Below are positions 10,585 through 19,655 of a stretch of DNA of 64,000 nt, in pieces. The DNA comes from Acinetobacter sp. ANC 4648 (lineage in GTDB: Bacteria; Pseudomonadota; Gammaproteobacteria; Pseudomonadales; Moraxellaceae). A program made the translations under genes and the position numbers. Under the pieces are notes generated by a model. That model was given only the letters and a program-made list of their open reading frames with translations. It was not told where the DNA came from and ran no database searches. The stretch is taken from NCBI RefSeq assembly GCF_002135345.1, contig NZ_NEGI01000001.1:614244-678243 (forward strand), written 5' to 3'. Positions within the stretch are counted from its first letter, which is position 1, and the number at the start of each line of letters is the position of its first letter.

Positions 10585-10606
10585 TCTACTATTCCATTAT
10601 AACTTT

Positions 10607-11554
10607 TCATTTACGCGATTTAGTAATAGACACTAATTTAAAAAAAACTTTAGGCTTGAGCAAACCAAGCATAAAAACTACCTGATATATTGTTAACTTA
10701 TATATACTTAAAGACTTTTTAACAAACTTAGAATACAACTCTTCATCTTGAATTGTTTTTGAACACAAATATGCATAACTTAATAACAAGTGTGCATATT
10801 TTTTCCGAATATCTTTGTTTTGTGTAACTGTAAATTTTGTAGTGTCTACTGTTTCATACAAGCTTTCTACACGTTTAATAATTTGTAGATTCATAAATTG
10901 ATCTTTAAAAGTAACACCTACATTTTCTCGATATTTACCTAGTGTCTCTTCAAGCATATAAATATTTCCATATGTTGCTTGAATAATATGTAATTCAATA
11001 TCTAATAACTCTGGATGCATATCATGAATATAATAATCAATATTATTTAAAAACATTTTAGATGAATGGCGAAATAAAGTATGAATGAGATATAAATCTA
11101 ATTGATTGTATTTATTCTCTTTATGTAATACATGATCAAGACCTTTTTCATTACCAAACTGATCTACTAACAACATATTATGTGCACAAATAATACAGTC
11201 TGAATTATTTTCTAAAATATCAAATTGTTTTTGCAATTTATCTTGTTTAGCAAGATCATCACCATCCATATGTGCAATATATTTACCTTTAGCTTTTTGA
11301 TACACTTGCTTTACATTTTCTACAGCACCCACATTCTTCTCATATAGCAACGGAACTATCAATTCAGGATATTTTTCTGCATATTGTTTTACAATTGATC
11401 GGGTATTATCTGTTGAACAATCTTCACCCACAATAATTTCAAAACTAAAATTTGTTCTCTGAGTAACCAAACTTTCTAAACATTCTGCAATATATTTTTC
11501 TTGATTATAAGTAACGATACAAACAGAAACTTGAATATTATTTGGTATATTCAT
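10607..11554 (-). CDS. Glycosyltransferase family 2
   Basis: A 315-residue inverting GT-A glycosyltransferase. The N-terminal domain shows SVCIVTYNQEKYIAECLESL (residues 9-28), GEDCSTDNT, and the metal/donor-binding acid cluster AHMDGDDLA near residue 94. The C-terminal part is helical and variable. It overlaps wzx by 4 bases. It is presumably one of the three enzymes building the capsule repeat unit after ItrA. Donor and linkage cannot be deduced. Confidence 0.88.
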   Translation of the reverse strand: MNIPNNIQVSVCIVTYNQEKYIAECLESLVTQRTNFSFEIIVGEDCSTDNTRSIVKQYAEKYPELIVPLLYEKNVGAVENVKQVYQKAKGKYIAHMDGDDLAKQDKLQKQFDILENNSDCIICAHNMLLVDQFGNEKGLDHVLHKENKYNQLDLYLIHTLFRHSSKMFLNNIDYYIHDMHPELLDIELHIIQATYGNIYMLEETLGKYRENVGVTFKDQFMNLQIIKRVESLYETVDTTKFTVTQNKDIRKKYAHLLLSYAYLCSKTIQDEELYSKFVKKSLSIYKLTIYQVVFMLGLLKPKVFFKLVSITKSRK

Positions 11555-13062
11555 ACACGACTCTTTAAGAATTTTGACTTTATAAAACTTCTGACCGTAT
11601 CAGAACTGAAAGCTGAAACAGCAAGGCAAATCAAACTAATTGACCCAATTTGTAAAAATGCCACAAATCGTTGTTCTGAGAAAATTATAATATGAGATAA
11701 TAATAACACTGTAATTAGTACAGAAATTACGCTTGGTATAAAAGCTCTATACCATTTGATATTAATACCAGGTTCTATTTTCATATGAACATAACTAACC
11801 CAGATGACTAAATAAATTAACTGTACTAAGAACCAAACCCATCCTGCACCAATAGCACCATATGTTCGAGCAGCCCAAATTATAGCAGGAACTAATAAAG
11901 CCACACTGACTAAATTACCAATGAAATGGTACTTTAAGCTTCCTTTAGCGTACTGTAAATAATAAGGGAATGCACTTAATGCCAACACAGCATTACCTAA
12001 AGAATATAATTGTAAAATTGGTGCTGCTCTTTCAGCCAACAATACATCACCTGTCCACACATATAACACTGGTTTTGCTAAAGCAGCCAATACAATACCC
12101 GCTGTTACGACCACAACAACTATAAACTGAGTAGAACCCAAATATATCTGTCTAACTCCTTCAAAATTTAGCTCCCCATGCAAACGTGCCATACGAGGCA
12201 TAATAGCTGAGCTTATTGGAGCGCTAATCTGTAATATGCCACCAGCTACTAAAACAGCTAAGGTAAAATATCCATACTCAGATAAAGGCAATATTCCTGA
12301 TAAAATAAACTTATCCAGTTGAGTCAATAAAACCCATACTGCAGAAGTAAATGCGATCGTTAAGGCAAAACTCAACAGAGATTTTACGGGTTGTAATGAC
12401 CAGCCAATTACTTCTCTTTTTTTTAGCTTTGGCAACAACAAAAAAGTATAAATAGCTAAAATGAAAAATTCTAGAATTGCGACAATCAACTGGAAAATAA
12501 AAAAACTTTTTATATTAAAACCAAAGAAATACATATAAAGCAATACGCTAGGAAAGCGAAGTGTAGCAATCGCAACATTTACCCCACTCAACCAAACAAT
12601 TTTTTCAAATCCGGATACAACACCTCTATAAAGCCCTGTCATCCAGCGTAGTGCTACACAAATTGCCATGACCTGTAAACAAAATAGTACATCGACTATA
12701 TTTAGGCTTTCAAGTTTTAACCAATGTGTTGCTATATATCCATCAAAGTAAAATAACAAGCCCCCACCTACCAAGGCGATTATGCTAAAAATTAGACTTA
12801 ATGAACGAAAGAGCTGACGAAAGCCTAGGGCTGTTTCTACACCTGCATTATATTGTGCAGTTTGTCGGCTAATTGTAGGAGTCAAGCCAAAATCAAGTAA
12901 GTTAAATAAACCTTGAAGCATTGCAAAAAAGCCAACTAAACCATATGCCTCAGCTCCCATATATTTCATATATAAAGGTAATATTGCAATACTAATAACG
13001 ACTAAATAAATTTGGCTAGCATAGCTAGCCAAGATATTTAGTCTTAAAGAGTTCATCTTCAT
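11551..13062 (-). CDS. wzx: Capsule repeat-unit flippase (Wzx)
   Basis: A 503-residue polytopic protein with about twelve to fourteen membrane segments, of the MOP/polysaccharide-transport superfamily. The N-terminal LNILASYASQIYLVVISIAI and the MKYMGAEAYGLVGF segment that follows are typical of Wzx translocases. It would flip undecaprenyl-linked repeat units to the periplasm for Wzy. It lies 5 bases downstream of the GNAT gene and overlaps the GT2 gene at its end. GC is somewhat higher than in wzy. Confidence 0.9.
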   Translation of the reverse strand: MKMNSLRLNILASYASQIYLVVISIAILPLYMKYMGAEAYGLVGFFAMLQGLFNLLDFGLTPTISRQTAQYNAGVETALGFRQLFRSLSLIFSIIALVGGGLLFYFDGYIATHWLKLESLNIVDVLFCLQVMAICVALRWMTGLYRGVVSGFEKIVWLSGVNVAIATLRFPSVLLYMYFFGFNIKSFFIFQLIVAILEFFILAIYTFLLLPKLKKREVIGWSLQPVKSLLSFALTIAFTSAVWVLLTQLDKFILSGILPLSEYGYFTLAVLVAGGILQISAPISSAIMPRMARLHGELNFEGVRQIYLGSTQFIVVVVVTAGIVLAALAKPVLYVWTGDVLLAERAAPILQLYSLGNAVLALSAFPYYLQYAKGSLKYHFIGNLVSVALLVPAIIWAARTYGAIGAGWVWFLVQLIYLVIWVSYVHMKIEPGINIKWYRAFIPSVISVLITVLLLSHIIIFSEQRFVAFLQIGSISLICLAVSAFSSDTVRSFIKSKFLKSRV

Positions 13063-13067
13063 CGAAG

Positions 13068-13505
13068 CTAAACCTTCATTGTCATTATAACGCTGTCATC
13101 CATTTTAAGGCTCTGCTCAAAACCTAATGACTCATAGAGTTTCAAAGCACTTACATTATTTTGCCTAACTTCTAAACTACACTTTTCAAAGTTCTTATTC
13201 TTTATAAACTCAAATAAATCTCCAAACATCTTTTTACCAATTTTCAACCCTCTGAACTCAATATCCACTAGCACCAAAGTAATAAAAGCTTCTTTAGTTT
13301 CATAATTATTACAATAAAATGAAATAAAGCCTGCTAATTTATCAGCATGATGATATTTTATAAACACTGAATTTTGATCAATTTTTAGAAAATATTCTTT
13401 TTGGGTTATACCCGACAAAACTAAAAAAGTCGGATTAATTTTCAACTCAGCTAAAACTAAATCTATACAATCATAATTATTGTATTGTTCTAACACGGAT
13501 ATCAT
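13068..13505 (-). CDS. GNAT-family N-acyltransferase of the capsule locus
   Basis: A 145-residue single-domain GNAT. The acetyl-CoA-binding loop is RGLKIGKKM (about residue 84), followed by the usual RQNNVSALKLYESLGF element. It overlaps the ATP-grasp gene by 29 bases, so both are probably made together. It stands where Qui4N pathways usually have the left-handed beta-helix acetyltransferase VioB. Two readings fit: it acetylates the 4-amino group directly, or it acetylates an amino acid that the ATP-grasp enzyme attaches. The sequence does not decide. Confidence 0.82.
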   Translation of the reverse strand: MISVLEQYNNYDCIDLVLAELKINPTFLVLSGITQKEYFLKIDQNSVFIKYHHADKLAGFISFYCNNYETKEAFITLVLVDIEFRGLKIGKKMFGDLFEFIKNKNFEKCSLEVRQNNVSALKLYESLGFEQSLKMDDSVIMTMKV

Positions 13506-14676
13506 GCTCCATATTATCGACCATATCCAACATAGTCTCCATATCTGGATACTGTAAAATCATCATACCCAAGGTATCATTAGAGCCACTATACAAATTT
13601 ACTTGATCACCTTCAGCTGTATACATATTCGACTCAACAATCATATTTTGAGCACGTTCTGATACATTTAAACTTTCAAATTTCCCTGTATTTAAACTAT
13701 GTACCATATAACTTGACCAAAAGCCCTTAACTGAGGTTTGTTGTACATAACTACAATCTAAGCCGAGAGCAGCATCTACGGTTGCCTGTATTAAATCTAC
13801 TCCTGTTGCATAACGAATAACCTCAGGAATTAAACAGCCACCATTACGTGGACCTAGCTCAAGAAAGTAAAATTTGCCATCTTGCGAAAACAAGAAATCA
13901 AAATTCAAAGCACCCGTTTTCATATTCAATAAATTAAGTAGTCGTTGTGTCTCTTTATGAGCTTCTTGCAATAATTTTTCATCATGTGATGTTGGGAATG
14001 TTTGTCCTATGGGAACTAGACCATTACACAATTTATCAAAATGCTCATCCGCCCACGAATGGAAAGCTAATTGACCATCAACTACAAACCCATCACCTGC
14101 AACCTGATAACCTTGTTTAACAATTTTTTCCTCAACAACAACTTTCTTTTCGCGCGAATAATTTAATGCATATTCAAATGCAGCGTTGAGCTGATCTTTT
14201 GAAGTGATTTCTGTCACGCCCTTACTACCAGATGAGTCTACAGGCTTAATAAAAGCAGGAACACTAATCTCTTCAAGCCATTTGCTTGCTTCTTGCAGAT
14301 CATAAAAGGATTCAGATCGAGGGACATTGAATCCATGCTCCTTTAAAAAGGCGCGGAATAAGTCTTTTCGAGCTAGCGTAAGTACTGATTCATATGGGTT
14401 ACCTGGTAATCCCATTTCTTCAGCAATATACGCTGCTGTTGGTGCGGCAGGATCCGATGCATATGCCACAATACCATCAATTTTTAATTTTTTTGCAAGT
14501 TCAAGTACAGCATCCTGATCTGTAGTAGAAACATTATAATATTCATCTGCAAGTTTATGACCCGGATTTTCAGGTAGATAATCACAGGTAATTATATAAT
14601 ATCCCTGTGCTTTAGCATATTCGATAGGAGGAACTTGAGAAGGTGCAGCGCCTAAAAAAAGAATTCGTTTTGTCAT
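13477..14676 (-). CDS. ATP-grasp ligase of the capsule locus
   Basis: A 399-residue ATP-grasp enzyme in the carbamoyl-phosphate-synthase/PurK-like superfamily. It has an N-terminal Rossmann-type pre-ATP-grasp domain (ILFLGAAPSQ), an ATP-binding loop near residue 150 (PVDSSGSKGVTEI), and the Mg-binding FLELGPRNGG segment near residue 273. Enzymes of this class join a carboxylate to an amine or thiol through an acyl phosphate. It abuts vioA (one shared base) and overlaps the GNAT gene, so I infer that it acylates the amino sugar made by VioA, possibly with an amino acid. No characterised homologue is identified. Confidence 0.82.
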   Translation of the reverse strand: MTKRILFLGAAPSQVPPIEYAKAQGYYIITCDYLPENPGHKLADEYYNVSTTDQDAVLELAKKLKIDGIVAYASDPAAPTAAYIAEEMGLPGNPYESVLTLARKDLFRAFLKEHGFNVPRSESFYDLQEASKWLEEISVPAFIKPVDSSGSKGVTEITSKDQLNAAFEYALNYSREKKVVVEEKIVKQGYQVAGDGFVVDGQLAFHSWADEHFDKLCNGLVPIGQTFPTSHDEKLLQEAHKETQRLLNLLNMKTGALNFDFLFSQDGKFYFLELGPRNGGCLIPEVIRYATGVDLIQATVDAALGLDCSYVQQTSVKGFWSSYMVHSLNTGKFESLNVSERAQNMIVESNMYTAEGDQVNLYSGSNDTLGMMILQYPDMETMLDMVDNMEHDIRVRTIQ

Positions 14677-15779
14677 TATTTAGCACACTCTTGAATTACA
14701 TCAACGATCATTTGAATTTGCTCAATAATCAATGTCGGATACATAGGCAAGCATAATACCTGCTCAGATAATTGTTTAGCATTTGGTGCTTCAGACTTAA
14801 ATTGCTGATAAACATTTAAGTCTGTCATTAATGGATAAAAATATTTACGAGCAAAAACATTATTCGCTTTTAGTTTTTCGAATAATTCGTCACGGCTTAA
14901 TGGATATCGTTCTGAAATCACAATTGGGAAATAAGAATAATTATCTTTTTCTAGATGTAGTCGTGAAATACACTTAATACCATCGATATTCTGTAAAAAG
15001 TTACGATAATTCTCATCAATTTTTTGACGTGCTTCTAAGGTTTTATCTATTGTTTTTAATTGCAATAAGCCAAGTGCTGAATGTACCTCACTAAGTTTTC
15101 CATTCAGAGAGATACCATCAACCGTCGTTTCATCCACAATACCAAAATTTTTAAGCCTATCTATACGTTGTTTCATTTCAGCTGTATGACAAATAATAGC
15201 ACCACCCTCAAAGGTATTAAAAACCTTAGTTGCATGGAAACTAATCACACTTAGATCACCATAATTCAATAGACTTTGACCCTGATACTCACAACCAAAC
15301 GCATGTGCTGCATCATAAATTAGTTTTAAACTATGTTTATTCGCCAAAGCTTGTAATTGCTCAACTTCACAAGGGATTCCATAGCAATGCACTGGTAGAA
15401 TTGCAACAGTTTTAGCAGTAATAGCTTTTTCAACTTTTTTTGGGTCAATATTAGAAGTTTCAGGATCGATATCTACAAATACTGGAGTCAACTTATTCCA
15501 TACAATGGAATGTGCTGTAGCAACAAAAGTATAAGGAGTAGTGATTACCTCACCCTGCTCTAAGCCTAAGGCTTGCAAAGCAGTAACCAATGCAATTGTG
15601 CCATTATTAAATAGCGAAATATAATCAACACCAAGGTATTCACATAATTCTTTTTCTAATTGTTGATGTAGTGGCCCACAATTAGTTAAAATTTTATTTT
15701 TCCAGATTTGCTCAAGATAAGGAATAAACTCAGCTAATTCAGGCAAAACAGGTTGAGTTACATAAATTGGCTCATTCAT
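14676..15779 (-). CDS. vioA: dTDP-4-dehydro-6-deoxyglucose 4-aminotransferase (VioA-like)
   Basis: A 367-residue PLP-dependent DegT/DnrJ/EryC1 sugar aminotransferase. The PLP lysine lies in [15 protein letters not shown] (about residues 182-196), with the DAAHAFG acidic motif before it. The N-terminus ([19 protein letters not shown]) resembles VioA, which makes dTDP-4-amino-4,6-dideoxy-D-glucose (dTDP-Qui4N). Context agrees: rmlB and rmlA lie directly upstream, and rmlC and rmlD are absent, so rhamnose is not the product. It overlaps rmlA by 4 bases. A 3-amino product is less likely, since no 3,4-ketoisomerase gene is present. Confidence 0.85.
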   Translation of the reverse strand: MNEPIYVTQPVLPELAEFIPYLEQIWKNKILTNCGPLHQQLEKELCEYLGVDYISLFNNGTIALVTALQALGLEQGEVITTPYTFVATAHSIVWNKLTPVFVDIDPETSNIDPKKVEKAITAKTVAILPVHCYGIPCEVEQLQALANKHSLKLIYDAAHAFGCEYQGQSLLNYGDLSVISFHATKVFNTFEGGAIICHTAEMKQRIDRLKNFGIVDETTVDGISLNGKLSEVHSALGLLQLKTIDKTLEARQKIDENYRNFLQNIDGIKCISRLHLEKDNYSYFPIVISERYPLSRDELFEKLKANNVFARKYFYPLMTDLNVYQQFKSEAPNAKQLSEQVLCLPMYPTLIIEQIQMIVDVIQECAK

Positions 15780-16660
15780 ACTTGATCCTCCACCAAAGAA
15801 ATCAAATATTGACCATAATCATTCTTACTCATACTTTGGCCAATTTCTAACACTTGCTCTTTGGTCAACCAACCATTATGAAGTGAAATTTCCTCCAAAC
15901 AGGCAACTTTATAGCCCTGACGATTTTGAACTGTCTCTACAAAATGTGCAGCCTCAAGTAAACTCTCATGTGTACCTGTATCCAACCAAGCAAATCCTCG
16001 TCCCAGCAATTCAACATTTAAATCACCACGTTCCAAATACATCTGATTGACTGTGGTAATTTCCAACTCACCACGATCAGATGGTTTCACTTGCTTTGCA
16101 ATTTGAATTACATCATTATCATAAAAATAAAGACCTGTAACAGCAAAATTAGATTTAGGCTGTTTCGGTTTTTCTTCTAATGAAATTGCACATTTTTGCT
16201 CATCAAATTCAACCACGCCAAAACGCTCAGGATCCTTAACCTGATAGCCAAATACTGTTGCGCCTTTTTGACGAGTAACGGCCTGACGCAACATTGATGT
16301 AAAGCCTTGACCATAGAAAATATTATCACCAAGCACTAAGCAAACATTGCTCTTACCAATAAAATTTTCACCAAGAATAAAAGCTTGCGCCAAGCCATCA
16401 GGACTAGGTTGAACTGCATAGCTCAGCTCTATACCAAACTGTGAACCATCACCCAAAAGACGCTTAAATCCATCAATATCATCAGGAGTAGAAATAATTA
16501 GGACTTCCCGTATTCCTGCTAACATCAATACGGATAATGGATAATAAACCATTGGTTTATCATAAATAGGAAGTAATTGCTTAGAAACACCCTTAGTAAT
16601 TGGATATAGGCGTGTACCTGAACCACCTGCTAAAATAATACCCTTTGTTGTTATCGACAT
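15776..16660 (-). CDS. rmlA: Glucose-1-phosphate thymidylyltransferase
   Basis: A 294-residue RmlA that makes dTDP-glucose from glucose 1-phosphate and dTTP. The nucleotidyltransferase signature [20 protein letters not shown] is at residues 12-31, followed by KPMVYYPLS and the EEKP lysine motif. Length matches the family. Start and stop codons of rmlB-rmlA-vioA touch or overlap, indicating one translationally coupled cassette that supplies dTDP-sugars for the capsule. Confidence 0.95.
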   Translation of the reverse strand: MSITTKGIILAGGSGTRLYPITKGVSKQLLPIYDKPMVYYPLSVLMLAGIREVLIISTPDDIDGFKRLLGDGSQFGIELSYAVQPSPDGLAQAFILGENFIGKSNVCLVLGDNIFYGQGFTSMLRQAVTRQKGATVFGYQVKDPERFGVVEFDEQKCAISLEEKPKQPKSNFAVTGLYFYDNDVIQIAKQVKPSDRGELEITTVNQMYLERGDLNVELLGRGFAWLDTGTHESLLEAAHFVETVQNRQGYKVACLEEISLHNGWLTKEQVLEIGQSMSKNDYGQYLISLVEDQV

Positions 16661-17718
16661 TATACACTTACACCTAATCTTTCACGTTGATAGCTACCAT
16701 CTTGGACACGACGACACCATTCTAAATTATTTAAATACCACTCAACTGTTTTTTGAATCCCTGTTTCAAAGGTTTCTTCTGGCATCCAGCCCAAGTTTTT
16801 TGCAATTTTAGATGCATCAATAGCATAACGTAAATCGTGCCCTGGGCGATCTTTAACAAAGGTAATCAAGGTCTCATAAGACTGACCATTATATTGTGGT
16901 TTTAATACATCTAAAATTTTACAAATTGTTTTTACGACATCTATATTTTGTTTTTCATTATGACCACCAATGTTATAAGTTTCACCTACAACACCCTTTG
17001 TCACAACTTGATATAGAGCTCTTGCATGATCTTCTACATGCAACCAATCTCGAATTTGATCACCCTTGCCATAAATTGGTAGAGCTTTACTATCTAAAGC
17101 ATTTAAAATAACCAAGGGAATAAGCTTTTCTGGAAAATGGTACGGACCATAATTATTTGAACAATTGGTAACTATCGTCGGTAATCCATAAGTTCTTTGC
17201 CAAGCCCGTACCAAGTGATCAGAGCTTGCTTTACTTGCAGAATATGGTGAGCTGGGCGCATAGGATGTTGTTTCAGTAAATAGATCTGTTGTTCCCTCTA
17301 AATCCCCATATACCTCATCTGTTGAAATATGGTGGAATTTAAATTTTTCTTTTTTTATTTCATCTAATTGTAACCAATAGCTTCTAGTAACTTCTAATAA
17401 AGTATAGGTACCAACGATATTGGTTGTAATAAATTCTGCAGGCCCATCAATTGAACGATCAACATGCGATTCTGCAGCCAAATGCATCACAACATCGGGC
17501 TGAAACTGTTCAAATGCATATTTGAGTGCTTCAGCATCACAAATATCGATCTGTTTAAATTGATAACGAACATCTGAATCAATGTCTTTTAATGAATCTA
17601 AATTACCCGCATAGGTTAATTTATCTATATTTAACACTTCATCTTGAGTATTTTTTATAATATGCCGTACCACAGCAGAACCTATAAACCCAGCTCCTCC
17701 AGTGACTAAAATCTTCAT
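16660..17718 (-). CDS. rmlB: dTDP-glucose 4,6-dehydratase
   Basis: A 352-residue RmlB converting dTDP-glucose to dTDP-4-keto-6-deoxyglucose. It has the NAD-binding GGAGFIGS at the N-terminus, the [11 protein letters not shown] active-site segment with the Asp-Glu pair, and YSASK (YxxxK). I start at the ATG encoding MKILVTGG, the normal family N-terminus. An in-frame GTG 18 bases upstream would add MVDRVF. It is the first gene of the capsule biosynthetic operon, divergent from wza across a 385-base intergenic region. It feeds VioA. Confidence 0.95.
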   Translation of the reverse strand: MKILVTGGAGFIGSAVVRHIIKNTQDEVLNIDKLTYAGNLDSLKDIDSDVRYQFKQIDICDAEALKYAFEQFQPDVVMHLAAESHVDRSIDGPAEFITTNIVGTYTLLEVTRSYWLQLDEIKKEKFKFHHISTDEVYGDLEGTTDLFTETTSYAPSSPYSASKASSDHLVRAWQRTYGLPTIVTNCSNNYGPYHFPEKLIPLVILNALDSKALPIYGKGDQIRDWLHVEDHARALYQVVTKGVVGETYNIGGHNEKQNIDVVKTICKILDVLKPQYNGQSYETLITFVKDRPGHDLRYAIDASKIAKNLGWMPEETFETGIQKTVEWYLNNLEWCRRVQDGSYQRERLGVSV

Positions 17719-18103
17719 AAATACCCTATCTACCACTATTTTAATTACAATTTAATATTGCTTTACTGTTTATCAAAAAACACTTTAAATCAAAAAGATA
17801 AATTTATATTTCACCAAACTCAATGACTAGAGGTAACCAATGCAACCCAGATCAATTATTGCTAATTTAAGCTGTTCAAGCAGAAACACACTAAACACTA
17901 AGAATAATCTTTTATCGTTCAACGAAAGTAATGTTTTCATATTTTACATGAAATGGTTCAAATTTCACATGCTAATTGACTAATTACTACCTATCGCTAA
18001 TACACATTAACCATACCCAATGCTTAAATTATATAATACAATTCAGTCTCTGGATAAATTCTAAATAGCATTGTAAATAGTAATACAAATAAGGGTATTG
18101 AAT
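17719..18103. promoter_or_regulatory. Divergent intergenic region between rmlB and wza
   Basis: No protein gene is supported here. The region must carry the promoters of the two capsule operons, which leave in opposite directions. For wza, a TATAAT -10 is at 18032-18037, with a poor TTAACC -35 about 19 bases upstream, giving a leader of about 60 bases. An AAGGG ribosome site lies at 18091-18095 before the GTG start. I found no clear JUMPstart/ops element; only a GGTAG fragment occurs near the rmlB start. Confidence 0.5.
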
Positions 18104-19204
18104 GTGAAGTATCAACGCACATTATTTTTTTTAGCAATAACATTATCTTTTTCCGGTTGTGCTGTAACTTCGGGCTTTCAAACCCATGACTTACCCGATC
18201 AAGGACATTATAAAACTGATCAGGGAGCAGAACTTTCAGTCGTTCAACTTACACAAGACAATATTCCAATCATTGACTTTACTGCAAATCAAAATTACCA
18301 CAATAATGTTGAACAACTATTTAGAAAACATCAAAACATATATCGCTTAAGTGCCGGTGATGTCTTATCTATTCAACTTTGGGCTTATCCTGAAATCACA
18401 CCACCGATACAAGATGTGACAAACATTAAAGCAGTTGGTTATCCTATTGACCCTAATGGTAATGTACAACTTCCTTTGGTAGGTCAAGTTCATATTGCTG
18501 GGAAAACACTTGCCGAAACTAACCGCTATTTACGTAATCAATTTGCTAAATATTTAAAACATCCTGATGTTGTAGTTCGTGTTTTATCTTACGAAGGACG
18601 TCGGTATTTTGTTAATGGCCAAGTCATGCGTAGCGGTCAATATACACTCAACGATCAACCGATAAGCATATATACAGCATTAGGCCAAGCCGGCGGTATA
18701 AATACTGAAACAGGTGACAATACCAATATACAACTTATCCGAGATGGTCAAACTTATAATTTAAATACCATTTCTTTAGAAAAAAATGGGTTCTCACTAC
18801 ACAATTTACTGATTCATCCGAATGATACTATTTTCGTAAATGCCAAACTAAATCAAAAACTTTATGTTATGGGTGAATCAAATAAGAGTCAGGCGCTTAT
18901 ACTTCGTGATCAAGGTATGACACTAAGTGATGTACTCGGTGAAAGTGAAGGGATTAGCCCATATTCAGCAAGTGCTGCACGTATTTATGTTATGCGATCA
19001 AATTTACAAAACCGTACATCAACTATTTATCAGTTAAATTTGAGTAGCATCGGTAATTTAGCATTATCTAATCAATTCCAAATGCAAAAAAATGACATTG
19101 TATATATCGATGCGACGGGTTTAACTCGTTGGCAGCGTGTTATTAATCAAATTGTTCCATTTTCCAGTGCCTTATATAGTTTTGATCAATTGGGTAAAAA
19201 CTAA
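18104..19204 (+). CDS. wza: Capsule export outer-membrane lipoprotein Wza
   Basis: A 366-residue polysaccharide export protein forming the outer-membrane channel for capsule. The signal peptide ends in a lipobox (LSFSGC, Cys about residue 19). The poly-export domain begins near YRLSAGDVLSIQLWAYPE and SLBB-type repeats follow. I choose the GTG at 18104 because AAGGG lies 8 bases upstream; a TTG two codons earlier is too close to that site. It is followed 1 base later by wzb, and the three export genes form one operon. Confidence 0.93.
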   Translation: MKYQRTLFFLAITLSFSGCAVTSGFQTHDLPDQGHYKTDQGAELSVVQLTQDNIPIIDFTANQNYHNNVEQLFRKHQNIYRLSAGDVLSIQLWAYPEITPPIQDVTNIKAVGYPIDPNGNVQLPLVGQVHIAGKTLAETNRYLRNQFAKYLKHPDVVVRVLSYEGRRYFVNGQVMRSGQYTLNDQPISIYTALGQAGGINTETGDNTNIQLIRDGQTYNLNTISLEKNGFSLHNLLIHPNDTIFVNAKLNQKLYVMGESNKSQALILRDQGMTLSDVLGESEGISPYSASAARIYVMRSNLQNRTSTIYQLNLSSIGNLALSNQFQMQKNDIVYIDATGLTRWQRVINQIVPFSSALYSFDQLGKN

Positions 19205-19205
19205 A

Positions 19206-19640
19206 ATGCAGATTAAAAATATACTTGTTGTTTGTATTGGAAATATCTGTCGAAGTCCTATGGCAGAATTTTTTTTAAAACAGCAACATCCTGATTTACA
19301 CATTGAATCAGCGGGGATTTCTGCCATGGTTGGGCATAATGCAGATAGCAAGGCCATCCATTGTATGGATCAAATACAAATAGATATGCGAACCCATATT
19401 GCCAAACAAATCAATTCAGATTTAATTAAAAAATCAGATTTAATTCTGGTGATGAGTCATAACCAACAAAAGCATATTGAAAATAGTTTGCCCTTTGCAA
19501 AAGGAAAAGTGTTTCGATTAGGTCATTGGCAAGGGAAAAATGTGCCTGATCCTTATCAACACGATCAAGCTTTTTTTGAAGATACTTGTCATAATATTCA
19601 ATCCTATGTAGCAGATTGGCAAAAACATTTAAAAATTTAA
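19206..19640 (+). CDS. wzb: Low-molecular-weight protein tyrosine phosphatase Wzb
   Basis: A 144-residue LMW-PTP that dephosphorylates Wzc and so cycles capsule assembly. The active-site loop CIGNICRS (Cys about residue 11) and the general-acid Asp in DPYQHD near the C-terminus are present. The start chosen is the ATG just after the wza stop, encoding MQIKNILVVC. A longer frame reaching back into wza is not credible. Cytoplasmic. Confidence 0.95.
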   Translation: MQIKNILVVCIGNICRSPMAEFFLKQQHPDLHIESAGISAMVGHNADSKAIHCMDQIQIDMRTHIAKQINSDLIKKSDLILVMSHNQQKHIENSLPFAKGKVFRLGHWQGKNVPDPYQHDQAFFEDTCHNIQSYVADWQKHLKI

Positions 19641-19655
19641 TTTAGTTGTATTCTC

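Noticed and set aside
17719..17760. JUMPstart/ops-like element before rmlB
   Set aside because: Only GGTAG matches; the flanking bases of the ops consensus are absent and no RfaH link is known here.
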